Shown one piece after another: positions 12,750 through 25,200 of a stretch of DNA of 64,000 bases. A program made the translations under genes and the position numbers. The notes under the pieces are model-generated. The model was not told the DNA's origin and made no database searches. It saw nothing but the letters and a program-made list of their open reading frames with translations. The stretch covers positions 12,190,766 to 12,254,765 of the forward strand of contig NC_049979.1 of NCBI RefSeq assembly GCF_000003815.2, in the 5' to 3' direction. The number at the start of each line of letters is the position of its first letter. Position 1 is the stretch's first letter. The stretch comes from Branchiostoma floridae. Lineage: Eukaryota > Chordata > Leptocardii > Amphioxiformes > Branchiostomatidae.

Positions 12750-12835
12750 GACCCCACACAGACCCGTCCAGCTGGCTCGGCTGACTCAGCAGTTTGTGAA
12801 GCAGCCTTCATTAACTGTGCAGAGGTGCAGCAGTG
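12750..12835 (-). ncRNA. Candidate SECIS element in the selenoprotein L 3' UTR
   Basis: Minus-strand RNA has an ATGA (plus 12808-12811), then AGGCTGCTTC, an apical loop with AAA (12793-12795), then GAGTCAGCC followed immediately by GA. GGCTG/CAGCC plus outer pairs form the upper helix. GCACAG upstream and CTGTGT downstream can form a lower helix. The ATGA-to-AAA distance of 12 nt fits the SECIS pattern. The quartet is imperfect, with one unpaired A after ATGA, so this is tentative. A covariance search of 12400-13143 would settle it. Confidence 0.3.
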
Positions 12836-13143
12836 GGGAAACGTCCCAACCAAACATCAACAGCCACTTCTATTAAACACAACAGCTGACACTTTTAAAC
12901 TTCCTGCCATATATTTGACGTGTCCACTGGCACCTGAAAAAGGTGTCCAAAGTCGAGCAGGAAAGCTGACATGAATTACTGTTACAGTACTCTACAACAG
13001 GTACAGTGTGGCCTGAAAGCCAAGACTAGCCAGAGCTTGGCTCACTTTTATGTCCATGAATTCATGAAGCTGGAAACATGATATGTTGGATATGTAACTA
13101 GTTGGAGGTTACTTTGGCTGCTGGGCAGGTTTGCTGACTATCT

Positions 13144-16100
13144 AAGTACCCTCTTCTTTTTTTACCCTCTTTGACATCGGTTCTCCCTTGCCTTGGTAGT
13201 CCTGGTAATGAAAAATGAAAGAAGTAAGAAAACCAGCAACACCACACCAAATTGTCTGCTGTATTATACTTTTTGTTACCGAAAGCTGCCCGACCGGGCC
13301 CAATTTTGGAAAGGTGACCATAGCATATTTAAGGACCTGGCTCTGCACATAAATCTGACAGGTGCAAGAGAAGATGAACAACTGTACCTTCAGCACACTG
13401 ATGATGGTTGACACCTCAGGCCTGTCGGTGGAGACCTTACTACAGTGGACCAGCAGTGCCTTACCCTGGGGATCGAAGATGAAGTCTCCTCCCATCTGTG
13501 AACAAACACACATTCAAGGACATGGAAATGTTTGATCCCTACAGACTGCATGGAAAACTTGTATAAGTTGGATTTTACATTGCAGCTGAGTGTGATGCCG
13601 AGTGATAAATTCAGTGCTTGGCTGATTTTCATATACTTGTAGACGTTTTTTAAGACGATGCAAGGATATGGCACAGTGTTGGAAGGTGGAGCTAATCCCT
13701 CCCCTTTCACCCCCTTTCACCTCTCCAAGTGAAGTCAGGTACCCATTTTGGTGAAAAGAAAGTCATGTGAAATTCTTTTCCCGAGAACACAATGTCTAGC
13801 CAGGAATGTCAGTAATCAGACCTGTGACCTCTCTTTCTCATGTCTGCTACCCTAGCCAGTTGGCCATTTGATGACACCAAAGGTTGACTTTGCTAATGAT
13901 AAAGTATCAGCGTATCACCTGATGGGGGTCGTCCTCCACATTCTCGTACTTCTTTGGCAGTGTCCGTCTTGCAGCCTTCTGTTCAGCATAGTAAGTTAGA
14001 GCAGCAACAGACCAGACCTATGGAGGGAGTTAAACATTCCCTGTGATGTGCTTGTGATGGTAACATTCTGTGGCAGCTGATCTTCAGCAGGCATAAACAG
14101 ATGCCTTATGTATCCCGCCAGGTACAAAGTATAAGATACACCAAAAAACAGTTACACAAGCTAATTGGATACGATTTGGAAATGGTCAGATGTTTCAGAT
14201 AGTATCCACTATCTTTCATTAGGGACACTGAAGAGATCTGGAAGAAACTGTTTTATTTTCTATACCCTAACTATGAATGCAAAAGACAATTTTGGATGTC
14301 CAATAGGAAACAAGGTTCATTGACATTGAACTAGAAGATAAAAGTCAAGACATGACATAAGAAGTCTCACCTTGGATACTGATCTCCCAAGGCCAAAGGC
14401 ACCATACAACTGAAAAAAAAACATCAATCCGGATTTCCATATGTCTATATGTCCTTCCGTCCAGTGTGTAAATCAAAACACGCTTTACTTACACAGCACA
14501 AAGTATACCAGTAAACAATCATTTACTTCTAGCTGTGGGTAGTTGGTGCTATCTAAACATTTACTTTTCCCTCCCCCATTCAAGATGCTACAGTTGGGAG
14601 TTGATGTCCATTATAATCATTGCACTCTTTATCCAGTCTGAACCATTTGCCAGTCATTATTCTGCAAAAGGTCTGACTGTTCAACCATTGAACGGCCAAT
14701 TGTATGCACTTACACATTTGAATAAAGTAAGTCCCAATAGCCCCAAAAACTACCCGATAATGATCGTAACGTCTGCCAACTTCTGCCACTCTAACTTCTG
14801 CCACTGCACCCCAATACTGAACAGTATTTATTTCAGGCTTAATGGAGTAGGATCTTGTTTTTGTCTTACTCTTCATCTCCTACCAAGAAAACCAGACTTA
14901 AGCCAGGGCTGGCAAAGAATTTGTTCAGCAGCCAAGGCAGTTCTTTGCGAGGACCTGAGCACTCCAGGGAGGAGTCTAGCTAGGCTGGCAACTCTCTCCC
15001 TGCATGACACCTCCCCGGAGTGCTCACTTAAGGTCCTCGGGAAGAACTGCCTTGGATGCCGAACAGATTCTCTGTCATCTCTGGCTTAAGTCTGGTTTCC
15101 AGGGTATTCATCTCCCATCTGTACCTTCCTGTCCTGATCCAGCAGCATGTCGTACGGACAGCTGGTGTCCTGTAACCAGCGCTGCGCACCTGCCTGGGAC
15201 CCGAAGGACACCACCATCACACGACCACCTGCAGCCTGGACCTCAGCCTGTATAGGGACACAGAGTTACTAACTAACACACGGCCGCCTGCAGCCTGGAC
15301 CTCAGCCTGTATAGGGACATGGACACGGAGTTACTAACTAACACACGGCCGCCTGCAGCCTGGACCTCAGCCTGTATAGGGACACGGAGTTACTAACTAA
15401 CACACGGCCGCCTGCAGCCTGGACCTCAGCCTGTATAGGGACACGGACACGGAGTTACTAACACACGACCGCCTGCAGCATGGACCTCAGCCTGTATAGG
15501 GACACGGACACGGAGTTACTAACAAACACACGACCACCTGCTCAGCTTGAGGAGGATGCAGACACACAAAGAGTTACTGACATACAAATAGGGAAACTTT
15601 GGAGGGGACATGAAGCCATTGATCCTGTGTATAGACAAGCTGCAGGCATTTGATTGCTGCAGGTATTTATATATTATCAAATTTTATAGATAAACAAAGA
15701 ACCCATCACACTCACTGGAGTGACCTTGTTTGCTCGGCTGAAAACCTGAGATATTCATCAGACATGATAAATTTGAGGCAAAAATTAAGAACACCTCTCT
15801 GCACTGATGTAGGTGCAATGTATGTGCAGTTCTACTTTGTATATCCCTAAAGCAAAGAGTTTCATCAGACATTACACACATTACCTAAAATTTGAAACAG
15901 CCCTACCTCTTGGGCCTTGATCTGGGCGATGTGGTCGCGTCACGGTAGTCAGGCAAAGTGTCGCAGTAACACCAGCACCAGGCACTGGGAACCCAGGTAG
16001 TCCTGCAGGCTCACTGATCTGGGAGGGCAGAATAGCACGTTCAAGGGAAAAGAATGTCATTTGAATCTGCACCTAAAATACACACAAGAATTATATTTGG

Positions 16101-17655
16101 CTTCCTGAATTGAGTAGAGTAACAGTGGGGTTCAAGCACCACCACTGCTCTGGACCTTTGGTCTAGCAGTGAAGGAGTTGGGTTAGTAAGCTGGCAGCAA
16201 AGCTTCCAATTCAACCATGAAGACTGTTTCTACTCATCTATGGTGTTTCATTATTGTTTGATGTCATACTGAAGAACAAAATGTCTTTGTTAGACACCAA
16301 AAATGTTCCTACCTCCCTGTTCTAGCATCTACCAGAGGAACATCCACCGGTCCCCTCGCCCCCACCCTGAGGTCCTCTCCTCCTGCCCTGTCTGCGTTTA
16401 ACTGTTTGTCCACATCCTGCAGGAAGGTGTCCCACTGATCCTGTGGGGAGGGGAGTGACCCAGTCTGTTATCACAATTCTTACTAAACAACCCCTCTCTA
16501 TATTATATCGTACATAAACTTTATTTCCTGCCAGTCTAACTGAAAGGACCACCCTGTCATTTCTTATGATGAATGAACAAATTAATCTATGCTGGTTTCT
16601 TACACAGACTCCTGGGCGAGATGCTCCTGAAGGGGGCTTTACCCAGTAATGTATAGAAATAGAAATATAAAAGTAGCACAGACTCTAGATTACTGTACCA
16701 ACAATCAACAATAATCAATAACCTGTATCTCACCTCCACCTCCCACAGGTCTTCTACTGCTGACTGCACAGATGGGTACCTGTCAATCAAGAGTGTAACC
16801 ATAGTGACAAGGGTGTCACATGAAACCTCTAACATCAGTAGCATACATGTAACTCATCATCATCATATCAAGGTCAAAGTAGGATGACCTCTAATGTAAT
16901 GCACTGGTTTTTGACATCTGATAGTGCAACAGGGCTTAAATGCTCATATTTCTCACCAAGCACAATGGACCATCCCTGCTATTGCTCGATATTAAGAAGG
17001 CGACAGTGGTCGTTTGAAAATTTAATTCTTGTGTACTTTTGTGTTGGACGAAAGTTTAGCTTTGTTCTATGATTACTACCAACACAGGTGAGCTTGCATG
17101 ATTATTTATCTGTTAGATTCTTCAAGGTGCAGTGGCTACCCCAAACACATAATCACCATTAACCAAACGCTGTGACTGTACCGGTATATCAAGGGCCAGG
17201 TGGTCCTTATATAGAGATGATCACTAGTACAAGTTTGACTCTATTGATTTTGACCAAATATCATCAGTCGCAACTCACCTGTACAGATGTTCCCATAGTC
17301 TCTCAGCCTCCAGCCTTGTCTTCACACATAATCTGCAGGTACAAAATGACATCCTAGTTCATAAATGTAGAGCAAATAATGGAGTATGTTTATAGAGAGA
17401 TACGATTTCAACTGTGCTGTGACTACAATTTTCAAGTCAAACAAGATATTTGGCATCAAAATATCAAAAACATAGCACATCCAGGTCAAAAGATACAAAA
17501 ACTGGAAGTTCTGCTGCAGTACGCAGGTCACATATAAGGGGGCCAAAATTGACCTTGATGTTTGTCTTTCAAGTCCCTAACTACTTATAAAATCATTACA
17601 ACCCATCCAGAGGTTCTAAAGTTATGTTGACCACAAATATCAGGAAACACAAACA

Positions 17656-17691
<36 letters not shown>

Positions 17692-19582
17692 AAAACAATA
17701 TCTCATTTTTTTCTGGAGATAACCATGAAAGTGACCTGGTGTAGAAGTTGTGGTAGATTCCGATCAGACCCCCCAAACATCCCACCCTGCTGTCCATGAA
17801 ATCATCCAGAGACCCTGTGGCGGGATGGAATGGGAAAGAAATGTGTTTGGAATTATCAAGACAAACTTTTTATACCTTCACCTTAGGCAGGCTGGATATA
17901 ATGGCAAGTAAATGTAACATAAGGTAAGCTCAATAGATTTTGTAATGAATCATGACACTAGTAACCTGGTCCAGGTATGCAAACCTCGTCTGTCCATATA
18001 TAACAGACCAGGTTTGTACTGAAGATTACATACTGCGTATTGATTTTTTTCATCCATTCACACCAGGATGCAGTTTGTTTGAGGGTGTTCTAAACACCTG
18101 TTTGTGTTTGAGGGTGTTCCAAACACCTATTTGTTTGAGGGTGTTCCAAACACCTTTTGGCAGGTGTTCCAAACACCTGCTGCCTGGAGGATGTTCCAAG
18201 CACCTGTTTGTTTGAGAGTGTTCCAAACACCTGTTTGCTAGCAGTTGATCCAAACATCTGTTTCTTGCAGGACGTTTCAAACACCTGTTTCCTTGAGGGT
18301 GTTCCAAACACCTGTTTGTTGGCAGGTGTTCCAAACACTTGTTTCCTTGAAGAATGAACGTGTTCTTAACATCTGTTTGTCTGAGGGTGTTTTAACATGT
18401 TTGTTGGCAGATGTTCCAAACACCTGTTTGTAGGCAGATGTTCCAAACACCTGTTTGTTGGCAGGTGTTCAAAACACCTGTTTGTTGGCAGGTGTTCAAA
18501 CACCTGCTGCTTGGAGGATGTTCCAAACGCCTGTTTCCTTGAGGGTGTCCAAACACCTGCTTGAATACTTTGAGTGCTACATTAATTTCAAGGATCGTCT
18601 AGAGACGAACTAGGACACAATGATTACTATTTGTGAAGCGTAGGCTTTTTTTTAAAGGGACATAATGTAAAATGTAAAGTTACTGTTTTCGGCCATTTTT
18701 CTACATTATGAGTTGGGTCTACCTTATTACACTGCATGGCAATATTTACAACGTATTGATACGACTTTGTTGTGAGGTGAGGACGTCTTGAAATATGCGC
18801 ACTTCCCTCCGCCGCTTGAGTTGTCCACCATTTTATCCAACTCTCCAACGAACCAAAGTGCGCTTTAGAACGTGTTCGGTGGTTCGCTCGAATCGTTACT
18901 GAAGTTTGTTGAAAGTCCCCGCTAAGCTCCGAAGATCTGCGACCGCAACGGTCGATTCGGAAATCTACGGTCGGCTTACTTCCGGTAGGCTACCCGGAAG
19001 TAAGTGAATTTGGTCGCGGCTAACTTTGGCTTTGTTAATTAGCGCTAGAAATGTCATAAAATGACGCAGATATGTTGGAAATAAGTTACAAAAGTCAATC
19101 TGACTGGTGATTTTTAAGTTCAGAACATTTGAAATTTTGGCGCCAAATTTCTACATTATGTCCCTTTAAAGAGCCCTATGAAGATTGAGTCAGGTTTTAA
19201 GGAGAGTTGCTTCACCCCTCAAGCCTATCCTGACTGACACAAACAGTTATGCAAGACATAACGGTTAACTGTTAACAGTTACTCAAACAACGGGATAGAT
19301 TTTGTAAATCGTCAGACGTTTCAGGTAGCATCCACTACGTTTCGTCCTTGACTGAACAATCGCTGTAACGTTAGTTGTAGTAACTGCTATCTTGTGTTAC
19401 TTGTGTAACATTATATTATTTCCTGGATGTCTCAACCTTCATCGACTACACCTGTTACTGTTAGTTTACTCACCTTTCACGAAGTTCCTGGCTCTCTCCA
19501 AGAGTTCCTCCATCTCCGACACGGTCTTGGAGACATTGTCAACAAGAGACGTTGGACTGGAAGCTACAGCTTCCTTGTCCAT
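13144..19582 (-). CDS. Selenoprotein L (thioredoxin/peroxiredoxin-like fold, UxxU motif)
   Basis: Complete gene, 11 exons on the minus strand: 19474-19582 (ATG at 19580-19582), 17736-17814, 17279-17332, 16734-16779, 16313-16440, 15907-16018, 15125-15247, 14371-14409, 13919-14017, 13388-13495, 13144-13203 (TAG at 13144-13146). All phases match; 957 nt make 318 residues plus stop. Residues 1-139 are an alpha-helical N-terminal region. Then comes a thioredoxin-like strand VLVLLRHFA followed by TGA-Leu-Pro-TGA and RDHIAQIKAQE, so the redox motif is Sec162-x-x-Sec165. Later VMVVSFGSQ, LYGAFGL and GGDFIFDPQG fit the AhpC/TSA-like (PRXL2/SelU) superfamily. A UxxU motif in this fold is the hallmark of selenoprotein L, described from aquatic organisms and shown to form a diselenide. 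The only stops in frame are these two TGAs. A decayed gene is the alternative, but less likely. Confidence 0.85.
14887..15100. mobile_element. Fold-back MITE in selenoprotein L intron
   Basis: Terminal inverted repeats ACCAGACTTAAGCCAG (14891-14906) and CTGGCTTAAGTCTGGT (15081-15096). Further inward, complementary segments such as AAGGCAGTTCTT/AAGAACTGCCTT and AGGACCTGAGCACTCC/GGAGTGCTCACTTAAGG make the element almost a full hairpin. There is no coding capacity. Confidence 0.7.
15218..15540. repeat. Tandem repeat made from a duplicated splice acceptor
   Basis: About five copies of a 59-66 bp unit. Each contains GCCTGCAGCCTGGACCTCAG/CCTGTATAGG, which on the minus strand is a copy of the acceptor CCTATACAG plus the first ~25 coding nucleotides of the selenoprotein L exon at 15125-15247, followed by a GGACACGGAGTTACTAAC spacer. 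The true exon is the downstream-most copy on the minus strand. Confidence 0.85.
15907..16018 (-). CDS. Selenoprotein L redox exon with two in-frame TGA (Sec) codons
   Basis: The exon enters with one nucleotide completing AG/A (Arg) and leaves in phase 0 at GAG/GTAGGG. TGA codons lie at plus positions 15949-15951 and 15940-15942, separated by CTA CCG. The context RHF-A-U-L-P-U-R aligns with the RHFxCxxC motif of the cysteine homologues. Every other exon of the gene is free of stops. Reading either flanking frame instead breaks the homology on one side. Confidence 0.85.
17656..17690. repeat. (AC)n microsatellite
   Basis: Uninterrupted CA dinucleotide run in a selenoprotein L intron. Confidence 0.95.
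18065..18565. repeat. Minisatellite, about 28-34 bp unit, in selenoprotein L intron 1
   Basis: About 15 to 16 imperfect copies built on GTTCCAAACACCTGTTTG followed by variable spacers (TTGAGGGT or TTGGCAGGT). It reads open in several frames on both strands, which explains the short ORFs here. It is not coding. Confidence 0.9.
18651..19170. mobile_element. 520-bp inverted-repeat element in selenoprotein L intron 1
   Basis: The ends are TTTAAAGGGACATAATGTA (18651-18669) and its reverse complement TACATTATGTCCCTTTAAA (19152-19170). The interior has no ORF, so this looks like a non-autonomous DNA transposon. Confidence 0.75.
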
Positions 19583-21406
19583 CGTCTTTTCTCAACGAAG
19601 ACGCTCTTCCAGACTCAATCGTTCATGAGGTCAGTCAGCTGATTGAATGTAAACACCACATGTGTCACGAGGATGAGGCGGTTGCCCCCCTCCCCAGTCA
19701 CGAACTTCTCGGTCTCAACTTTGACAGGGTCTGTGACGTTTGGTCTCCTTCAAGTCGGTCTCAAAATGTTGAGTCCACAGTCCAACTGCTGTCGATTGCT
19801 GCCTTGGTGCTTGGGCGTGATGGAAAAGGGCGCTACTATAAACGATGATACAACTGCAGGGGCAGAACGAACAACGTTGTGTACGGAAGATCGCGGTGAA
19901 GTCAAGAGCCACTTCGGGGTAAAAGCGACACCTAGTGGAATGCATGGTAGATGCCAGCATTAGGCATCACTCCTCCCAAAGCAAGCAAAGCGACGGGGGT
20001 TGCGAAGGCTTTTCGATAAGTGTGGTGGGTTGTTTAATGTGCTCGAGGACACCTCCACTTAACGTCCTATCCGAGGGATGTCCCTAAGCTAGATATTAAT
20101 CTACACCTGAGTGAAGTGACCCAAATTTTCACCACTTGTTCCTTACATCAAAAGCGTTATGTGTCGCCAGAAAATGAAGACCACAGCACGTCCAGGACAG
20201 AAGTACTGCTTCAGTGCCAAGGTCGGCCACCGGGCCCAAAATGGAGGAGAGACGTCAGGTGAACAACGCCCATGTATTAGATATAATCGCGATCAATTCA
20301 GGAAACGGATTGAAAAAGCAGTACCAAGGCTAGCCGACAGGAGGCCCAAAATCGAGGAGGGCCGCCATGTCACACCCTCCCACACGGGGTTTATTATCGC
20401 GGCAATGCCATTGTATGCAGTAGGAAAGACTCTAACGTTATAACGTTACTTTAATAACTCCTGTGCTGGACATGCCATGCTGCATTCATGACAGGATTAT
20501 TCAAAACATGTGACATATGTAACAGAGAAAGAGAGGGACATTGATAGATAAGAATTATGCAAATGAAGACCAAATTTGCATAATTGATGAGGAAATGCTA
20601 TAATCCTATAGTGCTAAATGGAGGGAATTTCATACTTCTGTGCATTAGAAGTTGCAAATGAGGAATTGAGAAATGCATACTGTAATTGATCAGAACAGAC
20701 GGAAACAGACGGAGCCGAACCTAGCTAGCTGTTGGAGAGTAGGTCTCACGTTGAAGTACCCAACCCCCTGATGTCTTGCTTGACCAGCTGGATGTTGAAG
20801 CGTTCGCTCACCATGAAAGAAACTAACGGCCACGGAAACTCGTGGCTAAACGAGTTTTAATTTACGAATCATGTTTCAAGCAGAATTCAAAGCGCTTCCT
20901 GTTCTTTCTGTGAGTTCTCAACCGTAGTTATAATTTACGTCGATAACAAAACGGCGGGATGAAAAGTTACGAGAGTAAAGGCCTGCACCAGGCCGTCCTG
21001 AGGCGGTGTGGATAACCTTAGTATGATTCGATGATTCGGTAGAAATAGGGTGAATCATAATGGCCATCAGAGTCAATCCGTGGGAAGGGTTAACATTCAT
21101 AGATATCAGCGCGGCAAATGTTACCTTATGAGTTATGGTGGGCAAACTCCCCTGGCAAAATATTCCCCCAATAGCCAGCGAAGTTACGTTAATAGAGGCG
21201 AACGAGGTATCAAACGAGGAAAAGTCAGTTATTTGTGTAGCTCAATGTTTGCGGCCTACGTCACAGCGGGGGGTCACCAAGGTCCAAGTAGATAGAATCG
21301 GTGACGTCAGCTTACACGTATGGCATCCGTCTGACGGTGTTGTTAGCTACACGTCATGTGCAAACAACGCTATCGAGAATTTGATTCCTGAAGACAAATG
21401 GCATGT

Positions 21407-21445
<39 letters not shown>

Positions 21446-22237
21446 AAGGCAGGCGTCTCTGCCTTCGATTAGTCCCTTCGAGACTACTTATTAACTACGC
21501 TGTAACGATATTTGCCGGGGGAGGTTGGCCATCATAGGGTTTCATTTGCCCGCGTCGTAGGGCGAAATTCACTTTCCACGGATTGATTCTCCTTGCTGAT
21601 TGGTTATTGATATAACGTTATTGATATTTATCCTATTTGGCCTGGTGGAGGCAAGCCTTCGGCCGGGGCAAAATATCTCCATTGGGCCTAAAATACATGT
21701 ATTCATGTTTACATCGTGAAACTGTGCCACACCTTAAAAGGACACAAGCGTAACTCGTCAAAGCTGTACATGTACTTAGTAAACCTCCGTAGTGTATCTG
21801 CTCTCTTTGGAAATTTCTCTGCCCCGTGGAGATATTTACCGTAGGAGCAAACATCACAAACCGATCAGTCAACCAGACGAACTTTTAAGCTGTCGTGTGT
21901 CCTGAAAAGAACAGATCGTAGGAGAGTTGACGCGGAACTTTGAATAAACTGGAACCGTACGCGAAGAAAGAGTGGGTGTCGACTCGTAAACACGCTCATT
22001 CAAATTTACCTGGCGAAGGCAAACACACCTTTGGACGCAAAGTCAACAACAGGGGTCACAAAGTTAGGCATTATAAATGAGTAAGGGACGCGTCCGAGAC
22101 GGGGTAGTGTAGTGGCCGGATGCTGCTTTCAGAAGGGCTTCCGAGCTGGCTAAGCTTCCCATTTCCACTCTTAATGTCCCTGTAGAAGGCGGGAATTCTG
22201 CAGCTTTGTGTCACTCGTTACCGCTAATACTACAGAC
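19583..22237. other. Divergent intergenic region (selenoprotein L / VWA7)
   Basis: 2.65 kb between two ATG codons that face away from each other, so both promoters should lie here. I see no coding exon and no convincing TATA box. It contains a short ATGCAAAT inverted repeat near 20556-20585 and a (GT)n run at 21405-21440. Confidence 0.6.
21405..21440. repeat. (GT)n microsatellite
   Basis: GT dinucleotide run, interrupted near its ends, in the divergent intergenic region. Confidence 0.9.
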
Positions 22238-25200
22238 ATGGCCCGCTCTGTAACACTTTGCCTCCCGTTGTTAGTCGTGTTTATTCTGTGCCTCTCCCGG
22301 AGCGGGCGGTGTTTCGTACCGATGGTTGGAGTGAGCCTGAACCCCACGGACCAAGACTCGGACGACAACTGGACGCACGGCGCGATCACACGCCGGGCCC
22401 TGCTCAACGTCGCCGCGGACTTCCAGAGCTCGCACCTGGACTGCGACGTCGGCGACCTGCTGGACGTCAGGCCCGACATGATTTTTCAGGAGATCTCCCG
22501 ACTGTTCCGGCGGTGCTACGGGCAGGTGGTCTCCGCCGCCAGGTTCTACCAGGCTGCGCTACAGGTAGGTCCGTCTTAGCAAACCTCCGAGCAGATGTAA
22601 GGTTCATCAATGCTTTACACAAGATGGGGTCGAATCGTTAAAGCGTGTGATTATAATAGAAAGTTGTAAAGAATGTAGTGAAAACGGGCGTAAACAGACT
22701 ACGTTGGATCCTTACATTTGCTTGGAGATTAGACCCGTCTATCGTTGTTAAAAAAAGATAACAATCAAGCCTATTGTTCATTTCAGTCATATCAGCCCCA
22801 AGCAATTATCAATATCCATGGCACAAAGGCGTGTCTGTGTGACTGTGTGTGAATCCTAATCTCCAATCAGATGTGAGAGAGGCAGATCGTAACGTCTCTG
22901 ACACGCGACCATCCTATTTCCAGATCAATCTGCAGCTGTTGATATGGTCCACACACACACAGTCCTCAGAAATTAGCAATTGCAGACATTAGTTTCCAAC
23001 CCTAACATCTGCTTGGAGATGGCAGGAATAATTCTTGAATGACGAAGGAAGGCATAGACGTAGCCTGATACTAGTACCTTAAAGGTAGACGTTTTACTCG
23101 TTGTAGAATAAAAACAACCACCGCTAATGCATCCGAAAGAGTCTTGTCCGAGGCTTTACTTAGCTTGAACTTAGCCTCCTTAAAAGGTTCTAGAGACGAG
23201 TCGGGCTATCTAATGAAGGTATATCAGTTCTATTGCACTCGGTTTCTATTGCACTGGGTTTCTTTTTGAAACGTTAAGGATTTACCAAATAGACAGATGA
23301 CATGCCAGGGTTAGAGGAGTAAGCTGGCCAGCTAACTCCTCTGATATGTTATCTGTTTGTTTGTTTGTTTGTTTGTTTGTTTGTTTGTTTGTTTGTTTGG
23401 CCAAAATCTACTATTTTCCAGCGACCCATAAAGCCTGGTAGAAGCCAAGTAACACGCAGACTCCGTGCAATAGAAATGGAATGCAGTAGAAGTGTGATAT
23501 GCCATCTGAAAAAAAACCCGAGCGGTAGAGCCTCATAAGCGGGCAAAGTTACTAGTATGCTCGAGTGTATAGATCTCGAGTTGCAGGTAATTATGTCAGT
23601 TTACATGACAAAGCGCCTTGTGCTATGTGTTGAGTAGACTAACCTCGCTCTATGGGCTGTAACTGGCGGAAAGGACGGGCCGCTATAAGCGCCATTTAAT
23701 CAGGCTATAAGCTGATATGTACACAGGAGAACAACAGGTGGTCAGACGCATGGGTGCCGGCGGAGAGTACCTCAAACATAGTAAATCTCCAAGCAGAGGT
23801 AGGGTCCGGTGCAGTGTTGTTGTTTTTGAAGAATTTTAGATTTCTTGCTAGTGTTTCTCTTTTCCCTTTCGCCTAACGGGGACCGATAGGAAGAAGTATA
23901 AAAGCCTAAAAAAACACGTCTTAAACACTTAAACATCTGCTTGGAGACTACTCAAATATAGCAGCCAAGAAGGCTTGCATACTGGTAATCTCTAACTCAA
24001 TATCTTCATGTATACTAGTACTGTTCCAGTAATCGCCAACCAGATGATGTGACTGTGTGTGTTTGTCTCGTTTCGTGCGCCTCTTGTGTAATGCGGGCAT
24101 TATCTCCAAGCAGGATCCGGGCTCAGTCTGCGGCCAGCTAACTCCTCTGGCAAGTTATGTATCTAGATTTCTCCAATTTCTCCTACTTTTTTTCAGAGAC
24201 CTGCGGAGCCTTGTAGAGGCTAATATAAGAACTCCATAAGGCTCGGACCTCATACGGACTTGCGTATATACGCACGTGTGAACCTAGCTTTGGACATGAC
24301 TGCAGCTGGTACCTGGCGGTGTGAGGTCCATCATGTAGGCTAGACTATACATGTCAATCGTGCTTAATCCAGGAAGAAAGATAAGGAAAAGGGGATTAAC
24401 TTAGGACATGGAGAAAGGAGAATTGATACATTATATATCGAGTCTGACCAGGAGAAAGGAAGTGAGTGAGTCAGAGAACGGAAAGGAAAAGTGAGACGAA
24501 GAATGTGGAGTGACCAAACAGATTCTTGAGGGGTACTTGATCCACAATAGAGCGAGCTGTGTCAGCTGGTGGCGGGGTGAAAGTTTCATGCTAATCGTAT
24601 GCGGGGCATTGTGGAACCAGGAAGTGTGTCACCGCTCAGCGTTGCCAATTAAAATAGCTTAGGAGTGAACCAACGACAGAGAAGGCCTTCTAAGGGGTAA
24701 TTGATAAATTGCAAAAAGGGGAATAGTTGGCCAGGAGAGTCCGTCCGCAGGAAGGTTAACATTTCCTCCAATTATTCCTCTAACTACGCGGCCGGTCAAA
24801 CCCTATAGCCTATGGTGGCCTAATCTCCAAGCTGATCTATCGAGACAGAATCCAAGAGCTAGTGGATTAAAGGAGATCTACAAATGCAGAATCAGTTGTG
24901 CCCAATGTATAACGTTGCACTCTTCAAATATCCAGTTGTTCAAGACATTCCTAGATATCGCCGTCTTTTTTTAGGGCAACCACCAGAATCATCATAATCA
25001 AGAGTTGATTAACATTTTCTTTCGGAGTCCACTTGGAACAACCACCATACCAATGTTCAATGCGTTCTTTTATTTGTTTTTATGTTAAAGTTATACAAAC
25101 TTAACAAAATGTCTCTCCAAAACAGATCGAGACAGCTAACGGTTGTGTGGACATGAACTTCGCCACTAAAAAGCTGCCGTCCGCGCATTTCGACGCGGAG

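Noticed and set aside
15907-16018. Frameshifted or pseudogene reading of the selenoprotein L exon
   Set aside because: Both flanks are in one frame, the two stops are both TGA, and they sit exactly at the CxxC positions; all remaining exons are intact.
18050-18433. ORFs on both strands with repeated Cys/Phe/Gln/Thr-Pro motifs
   Set aside because: They follow the ~30-bp intronic minisatellite, not a gene.
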